A stretch of 64,000 nt of DNA from Flavisolibacter nicotianae (GCF_003628535.1 NZ_RBCI01000003.1:558001-622000), one strand, 5' to 3'; counted from the stretch's first letter, positions 27,533 through 36,230 are shown. The notes: generated by a model from the letters alone, not told the origin. Translations and numbers: made by a program.

Positions 27533-28933
27533 ATGAACAATACCTACATTGATCTCGTTCAGCAAACTTTCAATTTTCCGCAGCCCGGACTGGATGTTAA
27601 AGACGGTTACCTTCACTTCAACGGTCTTGACTTAAAAGCCATCATTGAAAAGTACGGAACGCCATTGAAGCTAACGTATCTGCCCAAAATCGGCATGCAG
27701 ATCAACAAGGCCAAGGATATGTTTGCCAAAGCGTTCAAAAAACACAAGTACGAGGGCGAGTATTACTATTGCTATTGCACCAAGAGCTCGCATTTCAGCT
27801 TTGTGGTGGAGGAAGCGCTCAAGCACGGCATTCACCTGGAAACATCCTATGCGTACGACATTGAAATCATCAAGAAGCTCTACGAGAAAAAGAAGATCAC
27901 GAAAGATATCTTCATCATCTGTAACGGGTTTAAACAAAAAGGGTATACGCGTCGCATTGCGCAGTTGTTGAATGGCGGGTTTAAAAATGTCATCCCGGTG
28001 CTGGATAACAAGGATGAATTATTGGCCTACCGCAAGTCGGTACGGGTGCCTTTCAAAATTGGGATCCGTGTAGCGGCTGAAGAAGAGCCCACCTTTCCTT
28101 TTTACACCTCCCGCCTGGGAATCCGTGCAAAAGACATTCTCGAGTTTTATGTCGACAATATCGAAGGATACGAGGACAAGTTTCAACTGAAAATGCTCCA
28201 CATTTTCCTGAACAAAGGCATCAAGGACGACATTTATTACTGGTCTGAACTGAACAAGATCATCAACCTGTATTGCCAGCTCCGCAAAATCTGTCCTGAA
28301 CTGGACTCCCTGAACATCGGCGGCGGCTTTCCGATCAAGCACTCCCTGGGTTTTGAATACGATTACCAGTTCATGATCGACGAGATCGTCAGCAATATCA
28401 AGGCGGCCTGCAAGCGCAGCAAGGTGCCGATGCCGAATATTTACACGGAATTTGGCAGCTATACAGTGGGTGAAAGCATGGCCCATATCTACAGTGTGAT
28501 TGGCGAGAAAGTGCAGAACGACCGCGAAAACTGGTACATGATCGATTCGTCGTTTATCACGACCCTCCCTGATACCTGGGGCATTGGAGAGAAGTTCCTG
28601 ATGTTACCGATTAATAAATGGGAAAATGAATATCAGCGGGTCGTCCTGGGCGGTATAACCTGCGACAGCCATGATTACTACGATTCCGAAGAGCATATCA
28701 ACGAGGTTTTCCTGCCTAAGATTAATGGCGGCGAGCCGCTTTATGTGGGCTTTTTCCATACCGGGGCTTACCAGGACCAGATCAGCGGCTATGGGGGCAT
28801 CAAGCACTGCCTGATCCCTTCTCCGAAACACGTCATCATCGAGTACGATAAAAACGGGAAGCTCGAAGACTGGGTTTATGCCAAAGAGCAATCCGCACAA
28901 AGCATGCTGAAGATTTTAGGCTATATCAAGTAA
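27533..28933 (+). CDS. speA: arginine decarboxylase-like PLP enzyme (fold type III)
   Basis: The 466-residue protein starts at 27533 (MNNTYIDLVQQTFNF); the open frame starting at 27473 precedes the promoter -7 element. The PLP lysine lies in YYCYCTKSSHFSF, the alanine-racemase-like barrel follows with ICNGFKQKGYTRRIAQLL, and NIGGGFPIKHSLG binds the cofactor phosphate. The C-terminal domain contains VLGGITCDSHDYYDSEEHINEVFLPKINGGEPLYVGFFHTGAYQ, with the cysteine and tyrosine typical of the active site. The usual reaction is arginine to agmatine and carbon dioxide, the first step to polyamines. It is shorter than E. coli SpeA; a related amino-acid decarboxylase is the alternative. Confidence 0.8.
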   Translation: MNNTYIDLVQQTFNFPQPGLDVKDGYLHFNGLDLKAIIEKYGTPLKLTYLPKIGMQINKAKDMFAKAFKKHKYEGEYYYCYCTKSSHFSFVVEEALKHGIHLETSYAYDIEIIKKLYEKKKITKDIFIICNGFKQKGYTRRIAQLLNGGFKNVIPVLDNKDELLAYRKSVRVPFKIGIRVAAEEEPTFPFYTSRLGIRAKDILEFYVDNIEGYEDKFQLKMLHIFLNKGIKDDIYYWSELNKIINLYCQLRKICPELDSLNIGGGFPIKHSLGFEYDYQFMIDEIVSNIKAACKRSKVPMPNIYTEFGSYTVGESMAHIYSVIGEKVQNDRENWYMIDSSFITTLPDTWGIGEKFLMLPINKWENEYQRVVLGGITCDSHDYYDSEEHINEVFLPKINGGEPLYVGFFHTGAYQDQISGYGGIKHCLIPSPKHVIIEYDKNGKLEDWVYAKEQSAQSMLKILGYIK

Positions 28934-28959
28934 AAAGAACAACGTTCGCTATAAAATAA

Positions 28960-28990
28960 AAATCCCCGGTTATCGGGGATTTGCTTTTTA
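28960..28990. terminator. bidirectional terminator between speA and lipoprotein gene
   Basis: Stem AAATCCCCG / CGGGGATTT, 5-base loop, T-rich on the plus side and A-rich on the other, serving the convergent genes on both sides. Confidence 0.88.
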
Positions 28991-29005
28991 GGTTCGGCGA
29001 ACATG

Positions 29006-29401
29006 TTAGTTGCCTAGTACTTTTCTGCGGGCTTCGTCTCTGTTCTGCCTGATCTCTTCGCGGGATGGAGCTTGCTGCACGGTTCCGCCGCGCTGATAAA
29101 CGCCGCCGCCTCTGCTATAGCTTCTGTTATAACCACGATTGTATCCGCCATAGGGATAACTTCTGCTGTATCCTGTTCCGTATCCAGAACCATAGGTAAC
29201 ATCATAGTAGCGGCCGGTGTATGGATCTCTCTCCAGTACGACGGTACCATAGTAGGGATCCTGCATGTAAACACGGTTGCCAATACGCTGCGTACCCCGG
29301 GTGTCCAGGTATTCATCGTCTGCGGCGCCTTGTGTGGTGACACAACTGGTCATGATCAGCACAACGGTCAAAAGCCCCAATAGAAATTTGATGTTTTTCA
29401 T
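29006..29401 (-). CDS. glycine/tyrosine/arginine-rich lipoprotein
   Basis: This 131-residue protein has a lipoprotein signal (LIMTSC, cysteine at about 20), so Lgt encoded at 32177 could modify it. A short folded part (RGTQRIGNRVYMQDPYYGTVVLERDPYTGRYYDVTY) is followed by a low-complexity stretch rich in Y, G, S and R (about 72-108) and a charged C-terminal helix REEIRQNRDEARRKVL. The middle looks disordered, as in surface linkers. No function is known to me. A near-consensus -7 element, CAAATTTG, lies at 29429-29436. Confidence 0.7.
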   Translation of the reverse strand: MKNIKFLLGLLTVVLIMTSCVTTQGAADDEYLDTRGTQRIGNRVYMQDPYYGTVVLERDPYTGRYYDVTYGSGYGTGYSRSYPYGGYNRGYNRSYSRGGGVYQRGGTVQQAPSREEIRQNRDEARRKVLGN

Positions 29402-29546
29402 GTATCGGTTTGTTTACATGATTAACGTCAAATTTGTCGCCAAAATTTTACTGAAACCCTTTTCTGTGGCGGGTTTGCGCAATATTAACATTGCCTTCCT
29501 GTACGGGCGGGAGCGGGGGTAGAAAAAGCTAAAAAACGTACTTTCT

Positions 29547-30827
29547 TTAACCTTTCAGGCGGTACTTGCGCTGCACTTTAGGGCTGTTGAAATAGCGGTT
29601 CAATTCCTCTTCTGACATGTCGTTTGTAAACTCCAGCGGCACGTCGATGAGCTGCATCTGGCTTTGTTTTAATTCATCCTTCAGCTTGTTGATCTTTTTC
29701 ATGATATCGGGATCTTTTTCGCCAATCAACTGGTTGTCCTGGAGCATGTATTCGAGCCGTTTAATGGACGTACGAATAACAGATGCCTGGTTTTGATCGA
29801 TGGGCTTGTTAGGAACTGATGCTTCTTTGATTGGAACAAGGGCGAGACCCACGCTGGGCAGGATTTTGCCGGTTCGTTGGTCTTCCGAATTGCCCGAGGT
29901 CGAAAGCACCGTACCGGTCAGCGACGTAGAGGCGGAAGTTAGATCAAAAACGACACGGGTGTTTTTGGTGCGCTTCAGCTTTTTATCCAACTGGAGAAAG
30001 GTATATTTTAACTGAAGCACGTACTTGTTGATGCTTTTTACGACCTGGTTATATTCTTCTCTTGCCAGCACCTGGTTCAGTGCATCCCGCACGATGATCC
30101 GAACGGTAGCCGTGTCCCGCTGCCCCATTTTGGTACTGCCGATAAAGCTAAGCAGCACCGGGCGCACTTTTGCTGAGTCGGATTCCCTGGCAAAGTCGTA
30201 ACCGGGTGTCCAGGTAAAATCGTCGCCGCATTTTTGTACGCTCTGGTAACCGGTAATGGGTACAGAGGAAGTCATGATCAGGTTTTCGATCGGGTAGCTG
30301 CCCGTTTCGCAAAGGATTTTAAAACTGATCGTTTCCGCTTCATCAATCCAGATCGTTCCGCCCACGGTTGGTTTCACCTGGGAGGGGATAATTTCAGTAT
30401 TGAAGAAAACGATGTTAAAGCTGGTGTCTTTCCGGTCTGAAGGGTCATACAGGTTTTGAACCCCAATGGCGACTTTGTACGTCACGTCGTATTTCAGTCG
30501 GCCGGAAAGGAAGTAACTTTTCTCTGCTCTAAAGGAAATCAGCCCATTGTCTTTACCAATGCGGAGGCCGACAGGGGCATTTTTCAGGTACCAGAAATAA
30601 TTTTCAGGATTTTTATTGATTTGAAGCTGGTACAGCAGCGACGAATCCACATGCAAGGTAAAATAGGGGTTCAGGTTGACGATGCGCAGCGACGTATCAC
30701 CGGCGGGTACACGGACCATTGTATCAACGGGCGGCATCTGAACACTATCGTCTTGAGCTGAAAGGGTAAACTGGAAAAGGATGAAAAGAAAAACGCCAAC
30801 CAGTTTTCGCAAATTTTCGCACATCAT
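29547..30827 (-). CDS. exported protein of unknown function with C-terminal coiled coil
   Basis: The 426-residue protein has a signal peptide ending LSAQD at about 25. Residues 40-250 are beta-rich (NPYFTLHVDSSLLYQLQINKNPENYFWYLKNAPVGLRIGKDNGLISFRAEK) and resemble the putative Ig-like domains of Bacteroidota secreted proteins. Later parts contain SINKYVLQLKYTFLQLDKKLKRTKN and a heptad-like region near 345-395. No catalytic motif is seen. Two ATGs are adjacent at the start, and either is possible. It is probably periplasmic. Confidence 0.65.
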   Translation of the reverse strand: MMCENLRKLVGVFLFILFQFTLSAQDDSVQMPPVDTMVRVPAGDTSLRIVNLNPYFTLHVDSSLLYQLQINKNPENYFWYLKNAPVGLRIGKDNGLISFRAEKSYFLSGRLKYDVTYKVAIGVQNLYDPSDRKDTSFNIVFFNTEIIPSQVKPTVGGTIWIDEAETISFKILCETGSYPIENLIMTSSVPITGYQSVQKCGDDFTWTPGYDFARESDSAKVRPVLLSFIGSTKMGQRDTATVRIIVRDALNQVLAREEYNQVVKSINKYVLQLKYTFLQLDKKLKRTKNTRVVFDLTSASTSLTGTVLSTSGNSEDQRTGKILPSVGLALVPIKEASVPNKPIDQNQASVIRTSIKRLEYMLQDNQLIGEKDPDIMKKINKLKDELKQSQMQLIDVPLEFTNDMSEEELNRYFNSPKVQRKYRLKG

Positions 30828-30969
30828 CGTGGCTGCAAAATACAGAAATTAAGAAGGTTTGGAAAACATGATTTGCCTGCAAAAGGAAGGGCTCGGTATC
30901 GGCCGGCGATTACCGCTGTGTTTGACACTTGTTCCCAGCGCCTTTTTACCGGCAATGGATAGGTGCAAA

Positions 30970-30996
30970 AAAGTAAACCCCCGTAGAAACGGGGGT
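30970..30996 (-). terminator. terminator after the Hsp20 gene
   Basis: Stem ACCCCCG / CGGGGGT with a 6-base loop; on the minus strand it is followed by a T-rich stretch, as expected for a gene ending at 31044. Confidence 0.75.
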
Positions 30997-31043
30997 CGAT
31001 AAACCAAAACCAACTGCTTATGAGAAAATCGGTCAATTATTTT

Positions 31044-31478
31044 TTATTGAACAGAAATCTGTTTTACTGCAGGTTTGACTTCTGCTTTCTTCGGAAGGTT
31101 TACTGTCAGAAAACCATTAACATATTGTGCAGAAATCGCCTCTGTGTCAATCTTTTCGTCCAATGTAAAAGAGCGTTTAAATGCGTTGTGCCTGTATTCG
31201 CGGCGAACAAAGGTTTGATTGGCGTCTGCGTTCTCTTCCTTTTTTTCCGCTGAAACCGTAAGAAGATTGTTTTCAATATCGATCTTAAAATCCTCTTTGG
31301 CCAGTCCGGGTGCTACGATATCCAAAAAATATTCCTTTTCGGTTTCCCGGATATTTACCGGTACTGCTTGTTTGAATTCGTCTCTATTCAAAGACGGAAA
31401 AGGCGTAAAAAGGTCGCTTAGCAAATTGTTAAAAGCCGGCTCGCCGTTGATCCTGTTTTTATAACGTACAACTGTCAT
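31044..31478 (-). CDS. small heat-shock protein, Hsp20/alpha-crystallin family
   Basis: This 144-residue ATP-independent holdase chaperone protects unfolding proteins in the cytoplasm. The alpha-crystallin domain spans about 38-130: VNIRETEKEYFLDIVAPGLAKEDFKIDIENNLLTVSAEKK, the AFKRSFTLDEKIDTEAI stretch and NGFLTVNLPKK. The C-terminal anchoring motif is a weak KQISVQ (I-x-V type). The gene is divergent from the bacilliredoxin gene, 192 bp away, a gap that should hold both promoters; no clear one is seen on the minus strand. Confidence 0.93.
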   Translation of the reverse strand: MTVVRYKNRINGEPAFNNLLSDLFTPFPSLNRDEFKQAVPVNIRETEKEYFLDIVAPGLAKEDFKIDIENNLLTVSAEKKEENADANQTFVRREYRHNAFKRSFTLDEKIDTEAISAQYVNGFLTVNLPKKAEVKPAVKQISVQ

Positions 31479-31622
31479 AGGTAAAAAGTTTTTTGGTTAT
31501 GAAAAGTTTGGTTTCCGTTCTTGTTTTTCAAACTGTGTACCGGGTGCTGATTTCGTTGAAAAGCCTGCCAGAACAGCATTTTGATTCTTTTGCTTCTGTC
31601 ATATTGTACAAAATGTTATTCC

Positions 31623-31654
31623 TTTCAGGCAATTCTTTCAGTTTCGTAGATTTG
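31623..31654 (+). promoter_or_regulatory. promoter for the bacilliredoxin gene
   Basis: TTTC at 31623-31626, 20 bases, then TAGATTTG at 31647-31654; only the last base of the -33 box deviates from consensus. The leader is about 14 bases. Confidence 0.6.
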
Positions 31655-31670
31655 CCAAAATTTTTTCGAT

Positions 31671-32087
31671 ATGTATCCAAGAGAGATAGTGCAACCCATG
31701 AAAGAGGAGCTGACCGAAAATGGGTTCAAGGAGTTATTGAACCCCGAAGAAGTGGAAGCGCAGTTGAAGGAAAAAGGTACCACGCTGGTAATGATCAATT
31801 CCGTTTGTGGCTGCTCGGCAGGTACGGCCCGTCCCGGTGTGTTGATGGCCGTCGCCAATACGCCGAAAAAGCCGGACCATTTAACAACGGCTTTTGCCGG
31901 CTACGACATTGATGCTATTCAAACCCTGCGTCAGCACCTGATGCCTTACCCGCCTTCTTCACCGGCGATCGCCTTGTTTAAGGACGGCGAGCTGGTTCAC
32001 TTTATTGAGCGTCATCAAATTGAGGGTCGTTCGGCGCAAATGATCGCTCATAACCTCATTGCTGCATTTGAACATTATTGCAACTAA
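31671..32087 (+). CDS. BrxA/BrxB family bacilliredoxin
   Basis: This 138-residue thioredoxin-fold protein is of the YphP/YqiW (DUF1094) family. The CGC active site is at residues 46-48 in INSVCGCSAG, the expected motif. In Firmicutes these proteins remove bacillithiol from mixed disulfides under oxidative stress. Some Bacteroidota make bacillithiol, but no synthesis gene is visible in this window, so the thiol partner is inferred. HLMPYPPSSPAIALFKDGELVHFIERHQIEG is the conserved C-terminal half. It is followed after 89 bp by lgt. Confidence 0.9.
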   Translation: MYPREIVQPMKEELTENGFKELLNPEEVEAQLKEKGTTLVMINSVCGCSAGTARPGVLMAVANTPKKPDHLTTAFAGYDIDAIQTLRQHLMPYPPSSPAIALFKDGELVHFIERHQIEGRSAQMIAHNLIAAFEHYCN

Positions 32088-32106
32088 GGCAATGTTTCTG
32101 ATTCAT

Positions 32107-32168
32107 GTTTAAAGTTTAAGGTTTACAGTGGCTAATCTACTTTGAACCTTAAACTTTACACGTTTAAA
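32107..32168. repeat. inverted heptamer word arms between bacilliredoxin and lgt
   Basis: Left arm words GTTTAAA, GTTTAAG, GTTTACA start at 32107, 32114 and 32121 in 7-bp phase. The right arm carries AGTTTAA, GGTTCAA on the minus strand. A perfect 14-bp inverted repeat pairs 32110-32123 with 32145-32158 around a 21-base loop. It lacks a T-tract of terminator quality. Confidence 0.8.
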
Positions 32169-32176
32169 CCCTCCCG

Positions 32177-33475
32177 ATGTATCCTAACCTCTATTACGTT
32201 TTCGACGATTTATTTGGTATCAAGATTGGCTTTCTGCGGTTCATCAACTCTTTTGGCTTTTTTGTGGCAATTGCTTTTCTCGTGGCGGCTGCCCTGTTAG
32301 CAAAGGAATTGCGCCGGAAGAGCAAAGAGGGCCTGTTTCAGCCAACCGAACGGAAACTGGTTGTCGGCGGTCCGGCCACACCGGGTGAATTGATCGTCAA
32401 TTTCCTGTTGGGATTTCTTTTCGGGTTTAAAATCCTGGCGCTTTTCCTTATCGGCTCTACGGCCGTGCAGGATCCGCAGGCTTATATTTTTTCCAAAAAC
32501 GGTAGTTTATGGCTCGGGCTTCTTACCGGTGGGTTTTTTGTTTGGATGAAATGGCGCGAACGCCGCAAGCAGCAACTGAAAAGCCCGGAAGAGCGGACGG
32601 TTCGCATCTGGCCGCACGACAGGGTGGGAGACATTACCGTTATTGCCCTCATCGTTGGACTGTTGGGCGCCAAGCTTTTTGATATTTTCGAAAACTGGAG
32701 CGATTTCCTGCAACACCCTTCCGATTATATTTTTTCCGGTGGGGGTTTGACGTTTTATGGAGGACTGATCTGCGCCGCGCTGGCCATTATTTATTATGCC
32801 AGGAAAAACAAATTCAGCATACGCCATCTTGCCGACGCCATTGCACCGTCGCTGATGATCGCCTATGCCATTGGCCGGATTGGTTGCCAGACCGCCGGCG
32901 ACGGCGACTGGGGCATTTACAACAGTGCCTACAAAGTTGATTCAACCAACCATGTCGTCCTGGCGCAGCCAACCGATTTTAAGGATACCGTTTCTTCCCG
33001 GGCCAGCTATTTCCTGCAGCATTACGGCAGCCTGGATTCTATTCCGCACAAAAGTTTTGAAAAACCTGGTTTTCTCGGGTTTCTGCCAAACTGGATGGTT
33101 GCCTTCCACTACCCGCATAATGTCAACAAGACGGGTGTGCCGATTGCGGATTGTAACGATATGTATTGCAATCGATTGGTGATTCCAGTATTTCCCACAC
33201 CCTTGTATGAAATCCTTTTTTGTACAGTCCTGTTTTTTATCCTGTGGGCAGTGCGGAAAAAGATGCGGCCTTATGGCGCATTGTTCTGCCTTTACCTTAT
33301 CCTGAATGGATTTGAGCGTTTCTTGATCGAAAAGATCAGGGTCAACAACCGGATGAATTTTCTGGGAATGCACCCCACCCAGGCGGAGGTTATCTCTTTT
33401 GGGCTGATGATCGCCGGCGCTGCCATTTGGATTTTTCTCCTTCAAAAGAACCGGGCCAACCTCAGGAAAGTGTGA
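32177..33475 (+). CDS. lgt: prolipoprotein diacylglyceryl transferase
   Basis: Lgt attaches diacylglycerol from phosphatidylglycerol to the lipobox cysteine, the first step of lipoprotein maturation in the inner membrane. The 432 residues form at least seven hydrophobic segments. The family signature appears as AYAIGRIGCQTAGDGDWG around residues 229-246, where GRIG is conserved and CQTAGDGDWG replaces the usual N-F-x-N-G-E-x-x-G. The late HPTQAEV motif is present. The protein is longer than the 291 residues of E. coli Lgt because of an insert at about 55-140 and another at 250-330, as is usual in Bacteroidota. Confidence 0.9.
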   Translation: MYPNLYYVFDDLFGIKIGFLRFINSFGFFVAIAFLVAAALLAKELRRKSKEGLFQPTERKLVVGGPATPGELIVNFLLGFLFGFKILALFLIGSTAVQDPQAYIFSKNGSLWLGLLTGGFFVWMKWRERRKQQLKSPEERTVRIWPHDRVGDITVIALIVGLLGAKLFDIFENWSDFLQHPSDYIFSGGGLTFYGGLICAALAIIYYARKNKFSIRHLADAIAPSLMIAYAIGRIGCQTAGDGDWGIYNSAYKVDSTNHVVLAQPTDFKDTVSSRASYFLQHYGSLDSIPHKSFEKPGFLGFLPNWMVAFHYPHNVNKTGVPIADCNDMYCNRLVIPVFPTPLYEILFCTVLFFILWAVRKKMRPYGALFCLYLILNGFERFLIEKIRVNNRMNFLGMHPTQAEVISFGLMIAGAAIWIFLLQKNRANLRKV

Positions 33476-33529
33476 ATAAGTTCTGAACCCCACCCCGGAA
33501 AATTTTTGATAAGCCTTAACGGGGCCGCA

Positions 33530-33561
33530 TTTCCGGCAAAACTGTTGTAGTACAATATTTG
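33530..33561 (+). promoter_or_regulatory. candidate promoter for rpoD
   Basis: TTTC at 33530-33533, 20 bases, AATATTTG at 33554-33561; one deviation in each box. The leader would be about 148 bases. Confidence 0.45.
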
Positions 33562-33712
33562 TAGAAAGAAAATGTGTCAGGCGGCTATGAGGTTTGCCGT
33601 TTGGAGCGTACTTTTGCAGACAGTCTTGGGCAGTATTAACCTTTTCATTGCAACGATCTGTTACAGTACATTGTCATTTATTTATTCATCTATATAACTA
33701 AGGATTTAATTT

Positions 33713-34570
33713 ATGAGGCAGCTTAAAATTGCTACCCAAATTACCAACCGGGATTCGCAAGCCGTAGAAAAGTACCTTCAGGAGATCTCCAAGATCCCGA
33801 TGATCACCCCTGAAGAGGAAACGACTCTGGCGCAGCGCATCAAAATGGGTGACCAGCGTGCATTGGACAAACTGGTTCAGGCCAACCTGCGTTTCGTGGT
33901 ATCGGTAGCCAAACAATATCAACACCAGGGTTTGTCACTGAGCGATCTGATCAATGAAGGAAACCTTGGTTTGATTAAAGCCGCCCAGCGTTTTGATGAA
34001 ACCAAAGGTTTTAAGTTCATTTCTTACGCTGTGTGGTGGATTCGTCAATCGATCTTACAGGCATTGGCCGAGCAGGGCCGCCTGGTTCGTTTGCCCCAAA
34101 ACAAAATCGGTACCTATAACAAAGCCAACAAAGCCTACATGGCGTTTGAGCAGGAACACGAGCGGGAGCCTTCTACCGAAGAGCTTGCAGATATCCTGGA
34201 AATGAGTGAGACCGAGATCAACAATATTTTCCAAAGCAATACCCGCCATACTTCCCTCGATGCACCAGTTCACGAAGCGGAAGATGTGGCCATGGGTGAT
34301 CTCCTGGAAGGCAGCGACGATACGGATGATGATGTGATGAAAGATTCATTGCGCAACGAGATCCGCCGCGTGCTGAAATCACTTTCCCCGCGTGAAGCCG
34401 AGATCGTGAACGCTTATTTTGGGCTGGATGGCGAGAATGGGACGACTATTGAGCAGATAGGCCAGAAATACGATCTGACAAAAGAACGTATTCGCCAGAT
34501 CAAGGAAAGAGCGATTAAACGCCTGCAAAAAGCTCGTTACAGCAGCGCCTTAAAAGCATATTTGGGATAA
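33713..34570 (+). CDS. rpoD: primary RNA polymerase sigma factor (RpoD/SigA), short Bacteroidota type
   Basis: This 285-residue sigma-70 protein lacks region 1.1 and the non-conserved insert of E. coli RpoD, as is usual in Bacteroidota. Region 1.2 is SQAVEKYLQEISKIPMITPEEE. Region 2 carries LVQANLRFVVSVAKQYQHQGLSLSDLINEGNLGLIKAAQRFDETKGFKFISYAVWWIRQSI. Region 3 is at about 130-200, and region 4.2 is TIEQIGQKYDLTKERIRQIKERAIKRLQ. It would recognise the TAnnTTTG promoters annotated here. An acidic patch (EGSDDTDDDVMKD) separates regions 3 and 4. Confidence 0.96.
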   Translation: MRQLKIATQITNRDSQAVEKYLQEISKIPMITPEEETTLAQRIKMGDQRALDKLVQANLRFVVSVAKQYQHQGLSLSDLINEGNLGLIKAAQRFDETKGFKFISYAVWWIRQSILQALAEQGRLVRLPQNKIGTYNKANKAYMAFEQEHEREPSTEELADILEMSETEINNIFQSNTRHTSLDAPVHEAEDVAMGDLLEGSDDTDDDVMKDSLRNEIRRVLKSLSPREAEIVNAYFGLDGENGTTIEQIGQKYDLTKERIRQIKERAIKRLQKARYSSALKAYLG

Positions 34571-34573
34571 ATT

Positions 34574-34644
34574 ACGTGAAGCGTCAAGCGACAGAAGTGA
34601 AACTTGTTTCTTTTCTATTCCGTTTCACTTCCCACGTCTCACGT
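34574..34644. repeat. inverted heptamer word arms after rpoD
   Basis: Plus-strand words ACGTGAA, GCGTCAA, then GCGACAG, AAGTGAA lie at 34574-34601 in 7-bp phase. The minus strand of 34617-34644 reads ACGTGAG, ACGTGGG, then AAGTGAA, ACGGAAT in the same phase. GAAGTGAAAC at 34594-34603 and GTTTCACTTC at 34622-34631 form a perfect 10-bp inverted repeat. Confidence 0.75.
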
Positions 34645-34670
34645 TCGAAATAGCAAATTTGATGGGTTTT

Positions 34671-34709
34671 ACAGCAGCCTCTGTCTTTTTTGACAGGGGC
34701 TGTTTTTTT
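34671..34709 (+). terminator. terminator after rpoD
   Basis: A hairpin pairs CCTCTGTC with GACAGGGG (one T-G wobble) and extends by ACAGC / GCTGT around a small bulge, followed by seven T residues. Confidence 0.75.
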
Positions 34710-34738
34710 AGCATAACTGCAAACGTTACCAGCGAATC

Positions 34739-34867
34739 CTATTGTTCTAAAAAGGAATTCAGCATTTCATCCCGCTTCAGCTGGGATTCGTACCGTTTGT
34801 ATTTCCAGTAAAATAATCCGGAAACCAGCAGGCCAAGTACGAGTGAAATTTCGTGTGAAGTAACCAT
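34739..34867 (-). CDS. 42-residue single-span membrane protein
   Basis: Reading the minus strand from the ATG at 34865-34867 to a TAG at 34739-34741 gives a 42-residue protein. After a short MVTSHE start comes one membrane span (ISLVLGLLVSGLFYW, about 7-21), then a basic segment KYKRY and a charged C-terminus QLKRDEMLNSFLEQ. The hydrophobic-then-basic order would put the C-terminus in the cytoplasm. It lies convergent to rpoD and divergent from prfB. Its size escapes ordinary gene calling. No function can be assigned; the compositional plausibility is the only evidence. Confidence 0.5.
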   Translation of the reverse strand: MVTSHEISLVLGLLVSGLFYWKYKRYESQLKRDEMLNSFLEQ

Positions 34868-34993
34868 CGTGTCGAATTTTTGATAAACGAAACAATTCCG
34901 GCGGCTCTTCATTTACCATTCAAAGGACTTGCCAAGCTCGTCATCCGTAGGAGAGAAAGTCGGTTTCTCTAAGTTAGACAATCTGCTAGAATC

Positions 34994-35025
34994 TTTCGCC
35001 GGTGCCTTGCAATCGCCTATCTTCG
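34994..35025 (+). promoter_or_regulatory. candidate promoter for prfB
   Basis: TTTC at 34994-34997, 20 bases, TATCTTCG at 35018-35025; each box has one deviation. The transcript would have only a few leader bases before the ATG at 35034. Confidence 0.45.
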
Positions 35026-35033
35026 CACCCGCT

Positions 35034-36126
35034 ATGACACAAGAACAAATTAAGGATATGAGGGACCGCGTGGTTGTCCTGAGGAGGTTTCTTTGACGTC
35101 GAGAACCGACAACAAAAAATAACTCAAGACAAACAACTTTCGCTTTCACCCGGCTTTTGGGATGACAACCAGCGGGCTACCGCCATCCTGAAAGAAATCA
35201 AGCTGAATGAATATTGGGTAAATCTCTACAGCGAGGTAGACGCTGCTGTGGAAGATTTTGCCGTGTTGTTCGAGTTTTGGAAAGAAGGGGAAGGGACGGA
35301 GGAGGAAGTCAAAGCCTCCTACGAAAAAGCCCTTGTTGCCATCGAAGAGGCGGAGTTCAAAAGCACGTTGAACCAACCCGAGGACGAACTGCCCGCCGTC
35401 TTACAAATCAATTCTGGCGCCGGCGGCACCGAAAGCCAGGATTGGTCCGAAATGCTGGCCCGCATGTACCGTATGTACGGCGAAAAGCAGGGCTGGACTG
35501 TGACCATTCTCGACTGGGTGGACGGCGATGGTGCCGGCATCAAGACCTGCACCATGCAGTTTGACGGACCGTTTGCCTACGGCTTCCTAAAAGCTGAAAG
35601 TGGTGTACACCGCCTCGTTCGAATTTCACCGTTCGACAGTAATGCTCGCAGACACACTTCATTTGCTTCAGTTTTCGTTTACCCGTTGGTCGACGACTCC
35701 ATTAACATTGAGATCAAGGACAGCGAGGTGAAAATGGAAACTGCCCGAAGCGGTGGTGCCGGCGGACAAAACGTAAACAAGGTGGAAACGAAGGTGTTCC
35801 TGACGCACATTCCGACCGGCATTACGGTTGTTTGCCAAACCGAGCGGACGCAAATGGGCAACCGCGAAAAAGCCATGCAAATGCTGAAAAGCCGGCTATA
35901 CGAAGAGGAGTTGCGCAAACGCGAAGAGCTGAAGAACGCCGCCAATGCCAATAAGAAAAAAATCGAATGGGGCTCGCAAATCCGGAGCTATGTTTTCCAC
36001 CCCTATAAGATGATCAAAGATCACCGCACCGATTTTGAAGTTGGTAATGTCGGACCTGTGATGGACGGCGACCTTGACGGTTTTATCAAAGCCTATTTAA
36101 TGCTGGAAAAAGAACAGGAAGCCTAG
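35034..36126 (+). CDS. prfB: peptide chain release factor 2 with programmed +1 frameshift
   Basis: RF2 releases the finished peptide at UGA and UAA codons. The gene starts at the ATG at 35034 and reads 20 codons to an in-frame TGA at 35094-35096. It must shift +1 at CTT (35091-35093) by skipping T35094, after which it stays open to 36126 (363 residues in total). An internal Shine-Dalgarno AGGAGG at 35082-35087, three bases before CTT, is the classic stimulator, giving autoregulation by RF2 level. The stop-reading tripeptide is SPF at about 198-200 and the peptide-release GGQ at about 243-245. A start at 35248, as a simple ORF search would give, removes the N-terminal domain. Confidence 0.97.
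35082..35097 (+). promoter_or_regulatory. prfB recoding site
   Basis: AGGAGG, a TTT spacer, then CTT TGA C: internal ribosome-binding site, slippery CTT and in-frame UGA stop, as in many bacterial prfB genes. Confidence 0.95.
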
Positions 36127-36230
36127 CAGAAGTAAAAACGAAAAAGGCGAATTTCAAAAGCATTGCGGATGTATTGAAGACTCCTTTTTATAGTTTAACT
36201 TTTGAATTTTGACGTTCAAACAACTGCTAT

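Noticed and set aside
35248-36126. prfB as a truncated gene or pseudogene
   Set aside because: The missing N-terminal part is present upstream and joined by a canonical +1 recoding site.
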